A stretch of 64,000 nt of DNA from Nageia nagi. Taxonomy: Eukaryota; Pinophyta. Positions 61,206 through 64,000 of the stretch are shown piece by piece (within the stretch, counting starts at the first letter, position 1; the number at the start of each line of letters is the position of its first letter). The notes under the pieces are model-generated. The model did no database searches. It was not told the DNA's origin and saw only the letters and a program-made list of their open reading frames with translations. The stretch is from contig JBITNC010000001.1 of assembly GCA_050084985.1 (NCBI GenBank), forward strand, positions 152,458,001 through 152,522,000. Direction: 5' to 3'. A program made the position numbers and the translations under genes.

Positions 61206-61665
61206 CCATTGCAAGATGATAAACCACTTATCATTGAATTACTCGATGATGGAGTGTTTCAATTAGATGAAATTGAAATACCTGTAGAACCAGAAAATGA
61301 TTGGGATATGACAATACACTTTGATGGTTCTCGATGTGAACAAGGTGGTGGAGCAGGTGTTGTATTCATAACACCACAAGGTATCCCTATACCTTATGCA
61401 TTTAAACTAAAATTTCCTTGTACTAATAATAATGTGGAATATGAAGATTTGATATTAGCATTAAAAACTGCTATTAAATTAAAACTTAAAAGAATAAAGC
61501 TCATTGGAGATTCTTTACTCATCGTAAATCAAGTGAAAGGAATTTATCAATGTAAAGAGCCTTTACTTCAAAAGTATAAAGCGTTAGTTGAAGAATTATT
61601 AAAATCTTTTGACTGATTTCTTATAGAAGTAGCACCAAGATCATCTAATAGATTTGCAAATGCTA
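61206..61665 (+). pseudogene. Element H second RNase H (Tat-lineage type)
   Basis: Open for 135 codons (61209-61616). Motifs: MTIHFDGSRCEQGGGAGVVF (first Asp), TNNNVEYEDLILALKTAIKL (Glu) and IKLIGDSLLIVNQVKG (Asp in GDS). The last catalytic Asp may be in RFANAMAS, where family members often read Asp in place of Asn. Removes RNA from the RNA-DNA hybrid. A TGA after KSFD (61614) breaks it near its end. Confidence 0.88.
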
Positions 61666-63086
61666 TGGCTTCTATTGGATCTCTTATCCCAGAGGATCCT
61701 AAACAATCTTCAATTCAAGTTGAGATAATTCAATTATCTCAATCATCATTACAACGGGAAGATGAAGAAAAAAGTGTATTAAATATTGACACAAATGATA
61801 AAGATAATTGGTATAAAGAATTGATAGACTTTTTAAAATTTGGAAATCTTCCTGCAAACCTTAGTAAATCAGCACAACGAGCTTTTAAAATTAAAGCAAC
61901 TAAATATTGTTTGTTAGGGGATATTTTACATCGACAAAATTTTAATGGTATTTTACTCAGATGTCTTGAATGGAATGATGTTAAAAAGGCTATATCTTCT
62001 GCCCATGATGGAACATGTGGAGGACATTTTAATGGTGTTGCAATTGTAAAACGATTAATACGAATGGGGTATTATTGGCCAACTATGGAAAAAGATTGTT
62101 GTGAATATGTTAAAAAATGTTTTAAATGTCAACAATATGCTCATTTATTTTCACAACCATCTCAAGAACTGCATCCTATACAATCACTTTGGCCATTCTC
62201 TAAATGGGCATTAGATTTAATAGGACAAATTACACCTACATCTTCTGGTGGACATAAGTTCATAATTATAGCGACTGAATATTTTACCAAATGGGTAGAG
62301 GCTATTCCCATGACTTCCACTATTGGCTCACGAATCGCGAATTTTATAGAAAATTATATTATATGTAGATTTGGTGTGCCAAATCAATTAATTATGGATA
62401 ATGGAAAAAATTTTAAAAATAAGGATGTAAAACAAATATGTGATAAGTATAAGATTAAACAAAGTTTTTCCACTCCTTATTATCCACAAGGCAATGGACA
62501 GGTAGAGGCTACTAATAAAATTATTCGAAACATCTTAGCAAAAATAGTAAATGATTCTCATAGAGATTGGCATATTCAAATACCAAAAGCCTTATGGGCT
62601 TATCATACCAGTGTATGCACTCCTATTGGGGCAACACCATTCTCTTTAGTGTACGGAATAGAAGCTATCCTGCCTATAGAACTTGAGATACCTTCCCTTA
62701 GAGTAAATCTGAGTGAGCAAAATTCCGATGAAGAAACAAGATAGACTCACTTAGATCAATTGTTATTATTAGATGAAAAATGTATTAATGCTTTAGAACA
62801 TATGCATGTTTATCAGAAAAGGATAAAATGAGCTTTTGATAAAAGGGCTCTAATTCATGAATTTGAAATAGGTGATTTGGTTTTAAAAGAAAATCAACAA
62901 ACTTCACGAATAGAACGACAACTTAGAGATAAGTTTGCTCCGAATTGGTTAGGACCATATATCATTAAGAAAAAATTCGGTAGAGGAACTTATCATTTAT
63001 CAGATTTAGAAGGAAATGAAGAACATGAACCTATAAATATCATGCATCTTCGACCTTTCTATACAAAACAAAAATGTGTACATTAG
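61666..63086 (+). pseudogene. Element H integrase
   Basis: Open for 359 codons from 61665 to 62744. Zinc-binding domain: HDGTCGGHFNGVAIVKRLIR ... CFKCQQ (62005-62135), all ligands present. Catalytic core: KWALDLIGQI (first Asp, 62206), LIMDNGKNFKNKDV (second Asp, 62390) and QGNGQVEATNKIIRNIL (Glu, 62490), the complete D-D-35-E set. GATPFSLVYGIEAILPIELE follows. After a TAG at 62742 and a TGA at about 62830, the C-terminal module KFAPNWLGPYIIKKKFGRGT and EHEPINIMHLRPFY ends at 63086. Its zinc and catalytic residues look intact; the breaks are in the C-terminal region. Confidence 0.92.
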
Positions 63087-64000
63087 TTTTCTTTTATTTT
63101 ACTTTATTATTAAAATAATAAATAAATAAAAGTATTAATATTTGTCAAGTGTTAATGATTAAAATAGAAAAGATGAATCTAGCAAGGGAATCTGTTGAAG
63201 GTAGCATAATGCCACCATAAGTACGATTTCCACCACCGAGATATCCAGGTGATTTCACGTTAACATATTTATGACATAGATTTGATCTTAATCTTTTAAA
63301 TTATTTACAATTGACTATTGATGAACAATATAAAAAAACATTTCATATGTTTTGTGTTAGGAATAATGATTGGGGAGTTACTTTGTGTGGACACGAAGTA
63401 AGCATTATTTTAGATCCACCAATCTTTTTCACCCATATGGAAATAATATCACAAAGAATAATGGCTTTCTGCTTACAATGGCCTTATGGAATACCAAAGA
63501 TTGTCATAAATTATCAATTAACTGAGTATTCACTTCTTTTAGCCAGACTGAAATACGTTAAGCAATTAACCAAAAGCCTAGAATGGATGGATGAAATCCT
63601 ACATTATTTACCTCATAAAAGGGTGATTTATGATTTTTCAAATACTTTTGTGGCTTTTCCTCCTAGAACGTCACAACAATATTATAGGTAAATTAATAGA
63701 TGTTATCGCATGCAAATGCGACACACAATTTGGGAACAAAAGTTAGCGAAAAGGCAAGATTTGCGTATTGCTGAACTTAAAATGATAAGTTAAATAAAGG
63801 TTAGAAATGAGATCATTGAAAGACTATCAAAAGAATGTAGAGTATAGAATAATGGAAGTTATCTTCCAGGGTTCGAAAATAGGTATGAAAAAGATATCTT
63901 TATGAAAGTTATTCGTAATGCCCCTACTCCTTTGTACTCAAATGTTTTTTCCATGCCTACAGAAATACAACAAAAATTGGCCTTGACATTCTATGATACA
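63087..64000 (+). pseudogene. Element H extra ORF behind integrase (ORF3), cut by window end
   Basis: No named family recognised. Possible start near 63210 (MPP, then a stop) in a different frame from pol; clean part 63311-63691 (126 codons) with WGVTLCGHEVSIILDPPIFF, AFCLQWPYGIPKIVINYQLT and WMDEILHYLPHKRVIYDF. After stops it continues with EIIERLSKECRV, APTPLYSNVFSMPTEIQQKL, and runs off the window. Matches the ORF at 26830-27480 in element E in order and spacing. Hydrophobic and aromatic-rich, without visible catalytic motif or signal peptide. Confidence 0.65.

Larger units (their letters stand above)
50917..64000 (+). mobile_element. Tat-type Ty3/gypsy element H (right edge)
   Basis: 5' LTR, primer site, leader with repeats, gag, protease, reverse transcriptase, two RNase H domains, integrase and an extra ORF in order on the plus strand; the 3' end is outside the window. 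The dual RNase H places it in the Tat lineage. Gag's second half and all of pol share one frame, so a single gag-pol polyprotein is inferred. It is far better preserved than element E but carries about twenty stops and one gag frameshift. Left flank caaat (50912-50916). Confidence 0.92.

Overview
This window looks like gene-poor, AT-rich repeat space from a large seed-plant nuclear genome. Every coding signal I can name belongs to a plant retroelement: Ty3/gypsy of the Tat lineage with two RNase H domains, a Ty3/gypsy chromovirus, Ty1/copia, and a LINE remnant. I found no cellular gene, rRNA, tRNA or CRISPR array. The wear on the elements and the low gene density would suit a gymnosperm or another giant plant genome, but nothing here fixes the species.

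The main architecture is a stack of nested insertions, supported by matching LTR pairs and short target-site duplications (TSDs). B, a minus-strand chromovirus, lies at 5490-8789 and 49471-50916. Its reverse transcriptase is cut by C, a minus-strand copia-derived element (8790-49470, LTRs 8790-9591 and 48725-49470). C holds only the start of a copia gag followed by a long acidic reading frame I cannot identify. C is cut by D, a long element without coding capacity (11938-12427 plus 43093-48574). D is cut by E, a plus-strand Tat-type Ty3/gypsy element (12428-43092). E was later hit twice: by a second, inverted copy of the D family (G, 18486-23028) and by a Ty1/copia element F (31908-39662), which landed in E's antisense plant-mobile-domain ORF.

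Two further Tat-type elements of one related family face away from each other at the window edges. The left one (1-2227, minus strand) shows only its 5' LTR and leader. The right one, H (50917-64000, plus strand), shows LTR, leader, gag, protease, reverse transcriptase, RNase H, second RNase H, integrase and a further ORF cut by the window end. H inserted into the 5' LTR of chromovirus B. H's own LTR carries a 1.5 kb insertion with about six copies of a ~123 bp tandem repeat.

The most interesting signals are: (1) an ORF downstream of integrase, conserved in E and H; (2) an antisense plant-mobile-domain ORF in E in addition to that sense ORF; (3) the unidentified acidic ORF behind the copia gag start in C; (4) a thrice-repeated, partly palindromic leader motif between primer binding site and gag; (5) two stop codons at the same pol positions in E and H; (6) GATC-centred short repeats in Tat LTRs, leaders and 3' regions. 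All retroelement genes seen here carry stops or frameshifts, so they are annotated as pseudogenes unless no break was found in the part visible. All divergence and homology statements are by-eye comparisons.
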